64,000 nt of DNA from Hyphomicrobium sp. (GTDB lineage: Bacteria > Pseudomonadota > Alphaproteobacteria > Rhizobiales > Hyphomicrobiaceae): contig PERI01000001.1 of the NCBI GenBank assembly GCA_002928515.1, forward strand, positions 496,001 to 560,000, in the 5' to 3' direction. The notes beneath the pieces were generated by a model. It worked only from the letters and a program-made list of their open reading frames with translations. It ran no database searches and was not told the origin of the DNA. Both the position numbers and the translations under genes were made by a program. Shown piece by piece: positions 52,704-62,787 of this stretch; position 1 is the first letter of the stretch, and every line of letters begins with the position of its first letter.

Positions 52704-54644
52704 ATGAACCCAAATTATCAAAAGCTTGCCATCTGGGCTGCACTCTTGGTTTTGCTGTTGGCGCTCTACAATCTGGTCTCTAGTCCTGGTCAGGCTCGGC
52801 GTTCCAACGAGATTCAGTATTCAGAGTTTTTAGAAGCCGTAGAAAAGGGCTCCGTGCTCGATGCGGTCCTGGCTGGTAATCGCATCACTGGCACCATGCG
52901 CGATGCTGGGCCGAACGGTCCTGCTTTCTCGACATATGCCCCTGAAGATCCGAGCCTGGTTTCGAAGCTGCGCGAGAAGGGTGTGAAGTTTAAAGCGCGC
53001 CCAGCTGATGATGATGTGAACTCGATCGCCAGCATCTTGTTGAGCTGGTTCCCTATGCTGTTGCTGATCGGGGTCTGGATATTTTTCATGCGCCAAATGC
53101 AATCTGGTTCCGGTCGCGCAATGGGCTTTGGCAAATCCAAAGCCAAGTTGCTGACCGAGCGTAGCGGACGCGTGACATTCGATGATGTGGCCGGTGTCGA
53201 TGAAGCCAAGAGCGATCTTGAAGAAATCGTCGAGTTTTTGCGTGACCCTCAGAAATTCCAGAGGCTCGGCGGTCGCATTCCGCGTGGCGCCTTGCTGGTA
53301 GGACCGCCAGGAACAGGTAAAACTTTGATTGCACGCGCCGTGGCTGGCGAAGCCAATGTGCCGTTTTTCACGATCTCGGGTTCCGACTTCGTTGAAATGT
53401 TCGTGGGTGTCGGTGCGAGCCGCGTGCGCGATATGTTCGAGCAAGCTAAGAAAAACGCGCCTTGCATCATCTTCATCGACGAAATCGATGCTGTTGGCCG
53501 GCATCGCGGCGCAGGTCTTGGCGGCGGCAATGATGAGCGAGAACAGACCTTGAACCAATTGCTTGTTGAGATGGACGGTTTTGAAGCCAACGAAGGCATA
53601 ATCATCATTGCTGCGACCAACAGACCTGACGTACTCGATCCTGCCTTGCTTCGTCCGGGTCGTTTCGACCGTCAGATCATGGTGCCGAACCCTGATGTGA
53701 TTGGGCGCGAGAAAATTTTGCGCGTACACATGAAGAAGGTTCCGTTGGCTCCCGACGTCGATCCGAAGGTCATCGCCCGCGGCACTCCTGGGTTCTCCGG
53801 TGCTGATCTTGCGAACCTCGTCAACGAGGCGGCGCTTTTGGCGGCTCGTCGCAATAAGCGATTGGTTACGCAGAATGAGTTTGAAGACAGCAAAGACAAA
53901 GTCATGATGGGCGCTGAGCGCAAGACCATGGCTATGACCGAAGAGGAAAAGTTGGCTACAGCGTACCATGAAGCTGGTCATGCTATCGTCAATATGGTCG
54001 TGCCTGGCAACGATCCGCTACATAAAGTGACGATCATTCCGCGTGGGCGTGCGCTGGGCGTGACTATGAGCCTGCCGGAACGCGATAAGCTGAGCTACTC
54101 GAAGCAATGGTGCGAAGCCAAAATCGCGATGGCGTTTGGCGGGCGCGTTGCTGAGCAGATCATTTATGGCCGCGAACATCTGAACACGGGCGCATCCAGC
54201 GATATCAGTCAGGCGACCAATATCGCTAAACGCATGGTCAGTGAGTGGGGCATGAGCGATGTGCTCGGGCCCCTGCTGTATTCGGAAAACCAGCAAGAAG
54301 TCTTCTTGGGTCATTCCGTGACGCAGCGTCAGAATATGAGCGAGGGCACAGCCAAGTTGATTGACGAGGAAGTGCGCCGCATCGTGACGACGGGCGAAAA
54401 GAAAGCTTGGGAAGTGCTGACCGCGCATAAAGCCGAACTCGAAGCCATGGCTCTAGCCTTGATGGAGCACGAGACGATTTCGGGTGAAGAGTGCATGGCA
54501 TTGATGCGTGGCGAGAAGATCGTGCGCAAGAACGACGATGAAGGTACTAAGGGTCCGGTGGGTTCTGCGGTGCCAGTTGCTGGTCGTCAGGCCAAGCCGC
54601 GCAGTGAGCCATCTGGCGGTATGGAACCTCAGCCGCAGGGGTGA
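52704..54644 (+). CDS. ftsH: ATP-dependent membrane zinc protease FtsH
   Basis: 646 aa from the ATG at 52704 (AGGAAACG upstream; the frame runs further). Two membrane segments (about 4-23 and 113-132), the AAA+ domain (Walker A GPPGTGKT, Walker [16 protein letters not shown], the second region of homology [20 protein letters not shown]) and the zinc protease site HEAGHA. It degrades misassembled membrane proteins and short-lived regulators from the cytoplasmic face. Terminator at 54678-54708. Confidence 0.98.
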   Translation: MNPNYQKLAIWAALLVLLLALYNLVSSPGQARRSNEIQYSEFLEAVEKGSVLDAVLAGNRITGTMRDAGPNGPAFSTYAPEDPSLVSKLREKGVKFKARPADDDVNSIASILLSWFPMLLLIGVWIFFMRQMQSGSGRAMGFGKSKAKLLTERSGRVTFDDVAGVDEAKSDLEEIVEFLRDPQKFQRLGGRIPRGALLVGPPGTGKTLIARAVAGEANVPFFTISGSDFVEMFVGVGASRVRDMFEQAKKNAPCIIFIDEIDAVGRHRGAGLGGGNDEREQTLNQLLVEMDGFEANEGIIIIAATNRPDVLDPALLRPGRFDRQIMVPNPDVIGREKILRVHMKKVPLAPDVDPKVIARGTPGFSGADLANLVNEAALLAARRNKRLVTQNEFEDSKDKVMMGAERKTMAMTEEEKLATAYHEAGHAIVNMVVPGNDPLHKVTIIPRGRALGVTMSLPERDKLSYSKQWCEAKIAMAFGGRVAEQIIYGREHLNTGASSDISQATNIAKRMVSEWGMSDVLGPLLYSENQQEVFLGHSVTQRQNMSEGTAKLIDEEVRRIVTTGEKKAWEVLTAHKAELEAMALALMEHETISGEECMALMRGEKIVRKNDDEGTKGPVGSAVPVAGRQAKPRSEPSGGMEPQPQG

Positions 54645-54677
54645 GGTTTGGCACTTTCATTACAATCCGTTATCAAG

Positions 54678-54708
54678 CGGCCGCGAGGAAATCGCGGCCG
54701 TTTTTTTT
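54678..54708 (+). terminator. Intrinsic terminator of ftsH
   Basis: CGGCCGCGA (54678-54686), loop GGAAA, TCGCGGCCG (54692-54700), then TTTTTTTT. Very strong. Confidence 0.95.
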
Positions 54709-54730
54709 CAGCACACGGTAACTTTGGAAC

Positions 54731-55834
54731 ATGAAACGCTCGACATATTTGCAGCCGACGGGCATTTTTTGGGATCGCAACGAGCCGCGAGCGATTGACG
54801 AGGCTGACGTGCCAGCTTGGCGTGGCTTGCCTCTGGCTGGCGGGCGGCTCTCGTTTTCAGCTCTGGATGTCCTCACGCGTGTCTCTGGCAGTGCGACGAA
54901 GCGCAAGACGATTGTGTTGGGGGATGCCTTCAGCGCGGATTGGGGCCGGGAAGGTTTGGCTGCGTCAGATTTATTGGCGGCAATATCTACGCCGCGCCCA
55001 CGTCTGGGAGGCATGTCACTCGATAAGCCGCGCATCATGGGCATCGTCAACGTTACGCCGGATAGTTTTTCCGATGGCGGGCAATTGGCCAATACACGGG
55101 CCGCCATCGATCATGCGTTGCGATTGGAGGCCGAAGGTGCAGACATCCTGGATATCGGCGGTGAAAGCACACGACCTGGGTCAGACGCCGTTATGCTGGA
55201 TGAAGAATTACGCCGTGTCATTCCTGTCATTGAAGGACTGCGCGGTAAGTCACGCGCGTTGATTTCTGTCGATACCCGCAAAGCGGAAGTGATGCGCCAG
55301 GCTGCTGCAGCTGGTGCTGACATTCTCAATGACGTTTCAGCTTTGACGCATGATCCGCGCGCCCTGGATGTTGCGGTTGAAAGCGGGTTGCCGGTCATGC
55401 TGATGCATGCTCAGGGCGATCCAAAAACCATGAATGACGATCCGCAATATGCCGACGTCGTCCTCGACGTCTTTGATTTTCTCGAAAGCCGCATTTCAGC
55501 GTGTGAGTTGGCAGGCATTCCACGCACAAAAATTATAGCTGATCCTGGAATCGGGTTTGGCAAGCATTTGCATCACAATGTGGCGGTGATGGCTGGTCTT
55601 TCGCTGTATCATGGTCTTGGTGTGCCGCTGCTTCTTGGGGCAAGTCGCAAGAAAATGATCGGCCAGTTGTGCGATGTGCCTGAGCCTAAAGATCGTGTGC
55701 CAGGATCTTTGGCCTGTGCGATTGCGGGTGCCCAGGCCGGTGTGCAAATCGTTCGCGTTCATGATGTCAAAGAGACGCATCAAGCTTTGGCGGTTTGGCG
55801 AGCGGCAGTCGCGGGCAGCGAGGCTGGGCTTTAG
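54731..55834 (+). CDS. folP: Dihydropteroate synthase
   Basis: 367 aa, longer than E. coli FolP because of an N-terminal extension of about 95 residues of unknown role (MKRSTYLQPTGIFWDRNEPR), seen in relatives of this order. The catalytic core starts near PRIMGIVNVTPDSFSDGG and holds ADILDIGGESTRPGSD, DVSALTHDP, and IADPGIGFGKHLHHN. It joins p-aminobenzoate to the pterin diphosphate in folate synthesis. Converges on the permease gene with a 4-base overlap. Confidence 0.94.
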   Translation: MKRSTYLQPTGIFWDRNEPRAIDEADVPAWRGLPLAGGRLSFSALDVLTRVSGSATKRKTIVLGDAFSADWGREGLAASDLLAAISTPRPRLGGMSLDKPRIMGIVNVTPDSFSDGGQLANTRAAIDHALRLEAEGADILDIGGESTRPGSDAVMLDEELRRVIPVIEGLRGKSRALISVDTRKAEVMRQAAAAGADILNDVSALTHDPRALDVAVESGLPVMLMHAQGDPKTMNDDPQYADVVLDVFDFLESRISACELAGIPRTKIIADPGIGFGKHLHHNVAVMAGLSLYHGLGVPLLLGASRKKMIGQLCDVPEPKDRVPGSLACAIAGAQAGVQIVRVHDVKETHQALAVWRAAVAGSEAGL

Positions 55835-57231
55835 TCGCTGGCTTGGCCGTTTGGTTTGAGCACGGCAAAGATCGTGACGATGCCAGCTAATAAAGTCATG
55901 GCGATTAGAGGGGCACGCCAATCGCTACTTGCCAATCTGGTTAGCATCAGCCCTCCACATACCACTGCACCTAGAGCTGGCACCCAAATAGGGATTTCGA
56001 ATCGTCCAACTGCTTCGCCTGGGCGACGCTTCAGCATAATCAACGCGCCGTTGACGACCATAAATACTAAAAGCAAAAGCAGAACGGTCGATGAAGCAAG
56101 GTCTGAAATGCTGCCCGCGAGCACGAGCGGAATGAGAACCAAAAACAATGCGATAATGGCAATGTGCGGTGTGCGACGCTCGCCATGGACCGCGCCGAAT
56201 TGTGTGGGCAATAGTTTTTGATGGGACATTCCGTAGATCAATCGCGATGCTGTGATGTAATTCACAAGTGCCGTATTTGCGACGGCGAACATCGTGATGA
56301 GGGTCATAATGATTGGCGGGAAGTCTGGTGCGCTTCGGCGCATAACTTCTGTGAGTGGGCTTGGCGCGTCTTTGAGCTCTTGCCAGGGAACAACAGAAAC
56401 TGCCGTTATTGCGACCGCTATGTATAGAACTGCAGCAGCCAGCGTTGCCGTGATTAAGCCGATCGGGATCGTCCAACTCGGATCTTTGCATTCTTCTGCC
56501 ACGTTGACGGCGTCTTCAAAGCCGATGAAGGCAAAGAAGGTGAGTACGGACGCCTGTATGACAACGAGTGCGAGTGTGCTGTCGGCGCGTTCAGGCGGTG
56601 TTTCGAAATAGTCGATCGTTCCCCAGAACGATAAGCCGGTTGCAATGACGATCAGCAAGCCTGTGGCTTCGATGAGCGTGCACGTTACGTTGACCCACAT
56701 GGATTCGCGGATGCCTCGAAACGCAATGCCTGCCAGGATCAGAATAAATCCTAGAGCAAGAGCGGAGACTGGTAACGACTCCAAGCCGAGTAGGGCCGTG
56801 AGATTGCTGGCAAAAATTTTCGATTGCGTGGCAACGGATGTCAGCCCTGAGCAGACGAGTGCTAGGCCGACCGTGAAGCTGAGAAGCGGGATGCCAAACG
56901 CGCGCTGTGTGACGTAGGCGGCGCCTCCAGCGCGCGGATATCGCGAGCCCAGTGAAGCATACGACAACGCGGTCAAGAGGGCTGCCACAAGTGCCACTAG
57001 AAACGATAGCCAGACGGCTGATCCGGCTTGGCCTGCCGCCTTGCCGATCAGTCCGTAGATGCCGGAGCCCAGCATGCTGCCAAGTGCATACAGCGCTAAT
57101 TGCGCGGGGCCGATTGATCGCGCCAAGGCGGGTGTCGTTGTCGAGGATGTTGTCACTTCATTGGCATCCTTGGTTCGCGGAAACACGATAGCGATCAGCA
57201 CCATACGCGATGTCTGCACGATGTCAGTCAT
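55831..57231 (-). CDS. APC-family amino acid permease
   Basis: 466 aa, about 12 membrane segments. The APC signature is clear: SIGPAQLALYALGSMLGSGIYG near the N-terminus, followed by VALVAALLTALSYASLGSRYP and the FIGFEDAVNVAEECKDP block in the middle. It imports amino acids or polyamines; substrate unknown. Convergent overlap with folP. The first 20 residues may not be translated. Confidence 0.88.
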   Translation of the reverse strand: MTDIVQTSRMVLIAIVFPRTKDANEVTTSSTTTPALARSIGPAQLALYALGSMLGSGIYGLIGKAAGQAGSAVWLSFLVALVAALLTALSYASLGSRYPRAGGAAYVTQRAFGIPLLSFTVGLALVCSGLTSVATQSKIFASNLTALLGLESLPVSALALGFILILAGIAFRGIRESMWVNVTCTLIEATGLLIVIATGLSFWGTIDYFETPPERADSTLALVVIQASVLTFFAFIGFEDAVNVAEECKDPSWTIPIGLITATLAAAVLYIAVAITAVSVVPWQELKDAPSPLTEVMRRSAPDFPPIIMTLITMFAVANTALVNYITASRLIYGMSHQKLLPTQFGAVHGERRTPHIAIIALFLVLIPLVLAGSISDLASSTVLLLLLVFMVVNGALIMLKRRPGEAVGRFEIPIWVPALGAVVCGGLMLTRLASSDWRAPLIAMTLLAGIVTIFAVLKPNGQASD

Positions 57232-57266
57232 TCTTTAATGTTGAGGAATTTTATGTGGCAGGGATG

Positions 57267-57713
57267 TTAGCTAGCCGCAGCTTTGCGGTCGGCCAAGCGC
57301 TGTTCGGTCGCTGCGATGATGGCTTTGCGTAGGTCATCCAGTTTTTTTATTTTTGGGTCGATCGCGAGGTGTTGGGCTTCCGCGAGAGCTTTAAGGTGCT
57401 CGGCTGAGCCAATATCAGCGAGCTTCTTTGTGAGGCCTTCGCGGCCTGTTTTCATGAGGGCGGCGAGAACGCTGAAGGCGTAGGGATCAAATGCGGGCTT
57501 TACCGCTTCGGCCGACACTTTTGAGCTGGAATCCGATGCGTCGTGTGCCGACAATGGAGGCGCGTCCCAAACGAGCATACGGTTGATGGCGCGCGTGAGT
57601 GCATCACTCAAGCGTTCTGCTGATGCGTCGTCCAAGGTTGTTTCACGTCGGATGTGTGCGCGAAAGAATGCACGCATGCGGTCGCCGGGCCAGATTTGTG
57701 CGCCTTGGGTCAT
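57267..57713 (-). CDS. Small partner protein of the ParA-like ATPase
   Basis: 148 aa. The start MTQGAQIWPGDRMRAFFRAH is followed by a polar low-complexity stretch (SDSSSKVSAEAV), FDPYAFSVLAALMKTGREGLT and a C-terminal SAP/Rho-N-like helix pair (AEHLKALAEAQHLAID, KKLDDLRKAIIA) that suggests nucleic-acid or protein contact. No family name recognised, but similar genes beside ParA-like ATPases are common in this order. Start follows parA by 31 bases, so they form a two-gene operon. Confidence 0.72.
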   Translation of the reverse strand: MTQGAQIWPGDRMRAFFRAHIRRETTLDDASAERLSDALTRAINRMLVWDAPPLSAHDASDSSSKVSAEAVKPAFDPYAFSVLAALMKTGREGLTKKLADIGSAEHLKALAEAQHLAIDPKIKKLDDLRKAIIAATEQRLADRKAAAS

Positions 57714-57744
57714 GGGTGCCTTATTGAGCTGCGCCTTTCAATTT

Positions 57745-58638
57745 TTACTGAACTGCGACCTTCGTTGTCGCTTGCATCATGCGTTGAATTTCGCCGTGTA
57801 GTTCTTTGACGTCGGCGGCGGCATCGCCGTACTTTGCGTCAATGGATCGTGATTGGCCGATGAAATCAAATGAATTTGCGATGCCATTGCGTTGCGGCAA
57901 GAAAGTATCGAGCACGGGATGCACGAGACTGATTTCCTCGATCATCATGTAGTCCTTATTGTCGTCACGCACGTAATTGGCAACGCAAACATAACGGCGC
58001 TCGGCGAGTGGGATTGTAATCAGGTCGTCGAGGTTTCGCGTGTCCTCAATTAGTAAAGCAATTCGGTCAACGGCAAGTTGAGATACGTAGTCTGGGCGGA
58101 AGGGTACGATCACTTTGTCCGCTGTTTTCAGGGCGGCGAGTGCGGCGAACGAGAGCCCCGGCGGGCAATCCAGAATGACCACGTCAAAGTCGCCTTCGAA
58201 GCGACGGATTAAACTTTCCATCCGGCCGCGGACCCGATTGGCGACCGTCTCAGGGTTGTTACTTTGGTTGGCCTGCTTGAGATACAACTCGCCTTGGATG
58301 TCTTCGAGTAACAACGAGCCAGGAACGAGCGAGATCGGAGCGGGTTTGCCGTTGGCCCCTGTCACGTCTCCGACGTTTTTGGCGACGTAATCGCGCGCGT
58401 TGGCGGGGATGCCGTCGAAGAGATCGTAAAAATAGTCAGAAATGGTTTTTCCGGCTTTACGGGCTTCGTTCCAACCCTGGCCGCCCAGCAGGATCAGCGA
58501 CGCATTGCATTGAGAATCGAGGTCCAGCACCAGCACGCGCTTGCCGCCGTGAACGCTGAGCGCATGGGCCAGCATCACAGCGACAGTCGATTTTCCGACC
58601 CCGCCCTTACGGTTTGCCACTGCTAAGAAAAATGCCAT
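57745..58638 (-). CDS. ParA-family ATPase
   Basis: 297 aa. The deviant Walker A is seen at NRKGGVGKST (9-18), with the signature Lys, then LVLDLDSQCNASL and VVILDCPPGLSFAAL. ParA/MinD ATPases form dimers on DNA or membrane and position cargo. No parB-like gene or parS site is present; the partner may be the 148-aa protein downstream. This is likely not the main chromosome-partition ParA, which usually sits near the origin with ParB. Confidence 0.88.
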   Translation of the reverse strand: MAFFLAVANRKGGVGKSTVAVMLAHALSVHGGKRVLVLDLDSQCNASLILLGGQGWNEARKAGKTISDYFYDLFDGIPANARDYVAKNVGDVTGANGKPAPISLVPGSLLLEDIQGELYLKQANQSNNPETVANRVRGRMESLIRRFEGDFDVVILDCPPGLSFAALAALKTADKVIVPFRPDYVSQLAVDRIALLIEDTRNLDDLITIPLAERRYVCVANYVRDDNKDYMMIEEISLVHPVLDTFLPQRNGIANSFDFIGQSRSIDAKYGDAAADVKELHGEIQRMMQATTKVAVQ

Positions 58639-58972
58639 TTACCCCACCCCTTCAGATGCGTGCCGCCCAGCACGCTCAACACACGTCCAACAAGCCGAAA
58701 GATGACTGAGCTATGGGCCGATTCCGTGGCTTGCGGCCACCCATCTGTCGCTTGTGAGAAATCTGCTATGGATATGCAACTGATCGGGGAAAATGCTTGG
58801 AAATTTGCCAGACCTCAACACTTAAGGGGTAATGAACAGAAAGTTGTTGTGATGTGTGGCGGGCTTGCCTTGGGAGTAAGTCTTTCATCATTGCATTGGA
58901 GTTCGAACTTCATTCGTGCTGTGAGATAGAACAGCGCGTCTGAGCAGCGGGCTCTAAAATTTGCGAGGGTCT
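58639..58972. other. Divergent intergenic region between parA and glmM
   Basis: 334 bases without a gene. It should carry promoters for the two divergent units. A frame at 58660-58929 has no ribosome binding site and no resemblance to a protein. No hairpins of note. Confidence 0.35.
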
Positions 58973-60319
58973 ATGTCGCGTCGCTATTTTGGAACCGATG
59001 GAATTCGCGGGCGTGCCAATCAGCACCCGATGACGTCGGAGATCGCATTGAAAGTTGGGATGGCCGCTGGAAAGATTTTCCAGTCCGGCGCTCATCGGCA
59101 TCGCGTGGTTATCGGAAAAGATACGCGCTTGTCCGGCTATATGCTGGAGGCTGCGCTGATGTCCGGCTTCACTTCGGTGGGTATGGATGTATTTTTGCTA
59201 GGGCCGATGCCCACGCCTGCCGTTGCGATGTTAACCCGATCTTTGCGCGCCGATCTTGGCGTGATGCTGTCGGCTTCCCACAACCCGTCTCATGACAACG
59301 GCATCAAGCTTTTTGACCCGGACGGCTACAAGCTATCCGATGAGATGGAACATCAGATCGAAAAGCTCATCGATTCCGACACGCGCGTTCTACTGGCTGA
59401 TGCAGAACGCATCGGTCGCGCAACCCGGGTAGAAAGTGCCCAAGAACGCTATATCGAGTTTGCAAAACGCACGCTGCCCAAACATTTGCGTCTTGACGGT
59501 CTACGCATCGTCATCGACTGCGCCAATGGTGCCGCCTACAAAGTTGCGCCAGAAGCGCTGTGGGAACTTGGTGCCGAAGTCATCAAAGTCGGCGTTGAGC
59601 CGAATGGCCATAACATCAATCTCAACTGCGGTTCAACCGACCCAAAAGCACTGATCGATAAAGTGCTAGAAGTGCGCGCCGATATCGGCATCGCGTTGGA
59701 TGGCGATGCGGATCGCGTCGTCATCGTCAATGAAAAGGGACAGATTGTCGATGGCGATCAGTTGATGGCTGTTATTGCCGATAGTTGGCAGACATCGGGT
59801 AAGCTTTCCGCTGGTGGTATCGTCGCCACCGTGATGAGTAACCTGGGGCTGGAGCGCTATCTCAAAAGCATTGGCCTCACAATGGCGCGCACTCCGGTTG
59901 GAGATCGTTACGTCACCGAACACATGCGTAAACATGGTTTCAATGTTGGCGGAGAGCAATCGGGTCATATTGTGTTGTCCGATTTTACAACGACGGGCGA
60001 CGGTCTGGTCTCGGCTCTGCAAATTCTCGCCTGCGTCGTGACGACTGGGAAATCAGTATCGCAAGTGTGTAATCGCTTCGAAGCCGTGCCGCAGCTTCTC
60101 AAAAACGTGCGTTATTCCAGTGGTAAACCGCTCGAAGATCAGCGCGTGTTGAAAGCGATTGAAGGTGCTAAAGCCCGCCTCGGAGATCGCGGACGACTTG
60201 TAATCCGGCCTTCGGGTACGGAGCCTGTTATTCGGGTCATGGCGGAAGGTGATGACGAAATGATCGTCAATAGTGTTGTTGGCGACATTGTCGATGCGGT
60301 TCGCTTGGCCGCCGCCTAG
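58973..60319 (+). CDS. glmM: Phosphoglucosamine mutase
   Basis: 448 aa from the ATG at 58973, which has GAGGG upstream. It interconverts glucosamine 6-phosphate and glucosamine 1-phosphate for UDP-GlcNAc. [13 protein letters not shown] at the start, the phospho-Ser102 loop [15 protein letters not shown], metal site DGDADR near 243 and the phosphate-binding [15 protein letters not shown] at the end are all present. Ends in a terminator at 60348-60375. Confidence 0.98.
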   Translation: MSRRYFGTDGIRGRANQHPMTSEIALKVGMAAGKIFQSGAHRHRVVIGKDTRLSGYMLEAALMSGFTSVGMDVFLLGPMPTPAVAMLTRSLRADLGVMLSASHNPSHDNGIKLFDPDGYKLSDEMEHQIEKLIDSDTRVLLADAERIGRATRVESAQERYIEFAKRTLPKHLRLDGLRIVIDCANGAAYKVAPEALWELGAEVIKVGVEPNGHNINLNCGSTDPKALIDKVLEVRADIGIALDGDADRVVIVNEKGQIVDGDQLMAVIADSWQTSGKLSAGGIVATVMSNLGLERYLKSIGLTMARTPVGDRYVTEHMRKHGFNVGGEQSGHIVLSDFTTTGDGLVSALQILACVVTTGKSVSQVCNRFEAVPQLLKNVRYSSGKPLEDQRVLKAIEGAKARLGDRGRLVIRPSGTEPVIRVMAEGDDEMIVNSVVGDIVDAVRLAAA

Positions 60320-60347
60320 AACACCTATGATTATTGGAATTGTGTAG

Positions 60348-60375
60348 AGCGCAGACTTTAGAGTCTGCGCTTTTT
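60348..60375 (+). terminator. Intrinsic terminator of glmM
   Basis: AGCGCAGACT (60348-60357), loop TTAG, AGTCTGCGCT (60362-60371), followed by TTTT. Confidence 0.92.
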
Positions 60376-60537
60376 GCATTTTAACTGCGCGTTAAGCTTT
60401 GTGATCCCACGGCGTTGCAAAATAATACGGCGATTAAGGCAACATTAAATGTTGTCCGCGATAGTGCCATGAGACGGCACACCGTTGCATCGTAGGAATG
60501 GCCTTCAAGGCTCTTCACAAGTTTGGAAGGAATGACC

Positions 60538-61353
60538 ATGGCATTTAAACGCGCAACTCTGCTTCTCAGCGCGGCACTCATTTTCGGCGGGACCCAAAAT
60601 GGCGTTGCGGCCGACCTGTATGGCGGCGGCATGAAAGATGAGCCGGTTTATCAGCAGACGACGTCGGCGGGCCGTGGCGTGTACTTCAGAATTGATGGCG
60701 GTTACGCTGCTTATGATGATCCGGTGGTCAGTGAAAACGGCGTATTTCCGCTCACTGAAATTAGTGCTGACGAAACTTGGAGTATAGGTGGTGGCGTTGG
60801 TATGTCTCTCGGCGGTGGTTTTCGCGGCGACGTGACCTATGAATATCGCTCACCATCAGAACATTCTGCAACATTGGCTGTAAACGGCGTGCCTCAGGCT
60901 GGCGTGAGAACATTTGACGTCGAAAGCCAAGTGTTTCTCGCCAACCTTTATTATGATTTCGATTTGGGCAGTCGCATTACGCCCTACATTGGTTTCGGCT
61001 TAGGTTTCGCGCGTAATAAAACCGGTGTCGGCAATGTTGAGGATCTTTGCGGTTGCGATATCGGCGATATCGAAAGTGCGACGAAGACTCATGTCGCAGC
61101 TGCCGCTATGGCTGGCCTTTCGATGAAACTTCGCGGCGGCACAACAACTGTTGGCAGTTTCAAGGATGGCCCAGTTGAAATCGATACGGGTCGCGCGCTG
61201 TTCTTGGATGTTGGCTATCGCTTCCTCTATCTCGGCGAAGCTGAAACAGGCCCGGTTGTCGACAACTCTGGCAATCGCTCTTCGGATGATCCGACAGTTG
61301 AAGATATTCACGCGCACGAAATTCGCGCAGGTCTTCGGTATCAGTTGAATTGA
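60538..61353 (+). CDS. Outer-membrane beta-barrel protein (Omp25/RopB-like)
   Basis: 271 aa from the ATG at 60538, which has GGAAGG 7 bases upstream (ATG 60532 is possible). Signal peptide cut near GVAADLY. The mature protein alternates hydrophobic residues as beta strands (YFRIDGGYAAYDD, FRGDVTYEYR, TPYIGFGLGFARN) and ends IRAGLRYQLN with a C-terminal aromatic-containing strand. Typical of small alphaproteobacterial porin-like proteins. Two Cys in the CGCD loop are unusual. Confidence 0.85.
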   Translation: MAFKRATLLLSAALIFGGTQNGVAADLYGGGMKDEPVYQQTTSAGRGVYFRIDGGYAAYDDPVVSENGVFPLTEISADETWSIGGGVGMSLGGGFRGDVTYEYRSPSEHSATLAVNGVPQAGVRTFDVESQVFLANLYYDFDLGSRITPYIGFGLGFARNKTGVGNVEDLCGCDIGDIESATKTHVAAAAMAGLSMKLRGGTTTVGSFKDGPVEIDTGRALFLDVGYRFLYLGEAETGPVVDNSGNRSSDDPTVEDIHAHEIRAGLRYQLN

Positions 61354-61642
61354 TGTGAATTGTGTGTGGTGGCTTTGCGGCCGCCGCACAACGATATGTG
61401 CGGGAAGCGGGATGCAAGGCACTCCTTCCTTCAAGAAATGCCAGAGGTGCGGTTGCGCATGATGGCTTTCACGCTCGAAGTCCTGGGTCCTGTTTTGCGT
61501 CGCGCGCTGATTTTCTTTCAAGCGCTCAGGTCAACCCGCAGGAAAGCCACCCGACAGAACCTCATACTCGGCATTTCGTACTGGATAACAGCCGGTGGCG
61601 ATGACGGTGCTTGGCATCGCCGGTAGTGAAGGAAGAGCGGCC

Positions 61643-62632
61643 ATGAAGGTTCAGATCGCGTGTTTCGTGTTGGTATCGACTGTCGCGACAATCAGTGCTC
61701 CTGTGCAGGCCGCGGATTGGGGCGGCGGGCGCGAAAGTTATAAGGATGTCTCGGTGCCAGCAGGAATTCCTGTGCCGGCGCCTGTGCCTGTTCCTGACTA
61801 TAGACCCTCTTGGTATTTCCGTTTCGATGCTGGTTTAGGCGTCGTGAACGAGCCAGATGTTTCGGACGATGAGTTTCAGATTGGATCGCTCGATGGTCCA
61901 GGCCCGATTACTGGTCCAGCTGATGATTTCGGTACACCATCGACTTGGTTTGGCAGTGATTTCGATACGTTTCTTACTTTAGGTGCGGGCGTTGGTTATT
62001 ACGTCGGTAACGGCTGGCGATTTGATGCAACGATTGAGAAGCGATCGAAAGACGATGTGACGATTTTTGGTGAGCAAGAGTACGACACTCACGTATTTTT
62101 CGACACGGATACCGACCCAATAACACCGGACGAATACACGAGCGATACGGATGGTAACAGTGTGGTCGATTCTCGGACAAGACTGACCGTTGACGAGGCT
62201 GCAAAGTTGGATGGCACTTTGTGGATGGCGAACGCATACTATGACTTTAATCCTGCACGAGGGTTCACGCCTTACATCGGTGGCGGTATTGGTTTTGTGT
62301 GGAATGAAATCTCGCGTTCACGCACGCAAACGACCGAAACATGTAATAACGAGGCCGTTGAATGCGCAGCAGGAGCGAACCCTGGCACTTACACTACTAC
62401 GAGCACTGTGCGCGAATCCGACAAAGCCGATAAGGTGACTTTGGCTGCGGCGGCGATGGCAGGCTTCAGCTATGACGTGTCCGAGATGACGGCCGTCGAT
62501 ATTGGTTATCGCTATCTCTATCTTCAAGGTACGAGTGCGGTTCTTTCCATCGGCGATCAGACGTCGCGCTTGGAAATTGGCGATCAGCACGTTCACCAAG
62601 TTCGCGCCGGATTACGGTTCAACGTCGATTAG
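61643..62632 (+). CDS. Outer-membrane beta-barrel protein, second member
   Basis: 329 aa from the ATG at 61643 (GGAAGAG upstream). Signal peptide cut near VQAADW. Similar strand pattern to the preceding gene (YYDFNPARGFTPYIGGGIGF, VDIGYRYLYLQG and final HQVRAGLRFNVD) with longer acidic loops. The two are paralogues about 290 bases apart. Function likely in outer-membrane integrity or passive diffusion. Terminator at 62655-62683. Confidence 0.85.
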   Translation: MKVQIACFVLVSTVATISAPVQAADWGGGRESYKDVSVPAGIPVPAPVPVPDYRPSWYFRFDAGLGVVNEPDVSDDEFQIGSLDGPGPITGPADDFGTPSTWFGSDFDTFLTLGAGVGYYVGNGWRFDATIEKRSKDDVTIFGEQEYDTHVFFDTDTDPITPDEYTSDTDGNSVVDSRTRLTVDEAAKLDGTLWMANAYYDFNPARGFTPYIGGGIGFVWNEISRSRTQTTETCNNEAVECAAGANPGTYTTTSTVRESDKADKVTLAAAAMAGFSYDVSEMTAVDIGYRYLYLQGTSAVLSIGDQTSRLEIGDQHVHQVRAGLRFNVD

Positions 62633-62654
62633 TGACGTCGAAATCGGACAGTTG

Positions 62655-62683
62655 AAAAAGGCGGGTCAGTCACCCGCCTTTTT
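62655..62683 (+). terminator. Terminator after the second outer-membrane protein gene
   Basis: AAAAAGGCGGGT (62655-62666), loop CAGTC, ACCCGCC then TTTTT (62672-62683). Strong. Confidence 0.92.
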
Positions 62684-62755
62684 CGTTTCTCGGCGCTGAC
62701 GGTCACGTGTACCATCGCGCTAAAATTGTCCCTGAGGCTTGATTAGTCGGCTTTG

Positions 62756-62787
62756 CATGGGAATGGTCTTGGTTTTGGATGCCCATG
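62756..62787 (+). promoter_or_regulatory. Hairpin enclosing the serC start codon
   Basis: CATGGG (62756-62761) is complementary to CCCATG (62782-62787), so the stem covers the second in-frame ATG of serC and the loop contains the first. A second potential hairpin lies at about 62692-62719. A regulatory leader for serC is known in alphaproteobacteria; whether this is that element is unverified. Confidence 0.35.

Noticed and set aside
52830-53981. 383-aa minus-strand frame
   Set aside because: It lies entirely inside ftsH, has no ribosome binding site and resembles no protein. It follows from codon bias of ftsH.
58660-58929. 89-aa frame between parA and glmM
   Set aside because: No ribosome binding site, and amino acid content typical of non-coding DNA.
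57745-58972. Replication origin or parS cluster near parA
   Set aside because: No parS-like palindrome or DnaA-box cluster was seen, and no parB, dnaA or gidAB genes are near.
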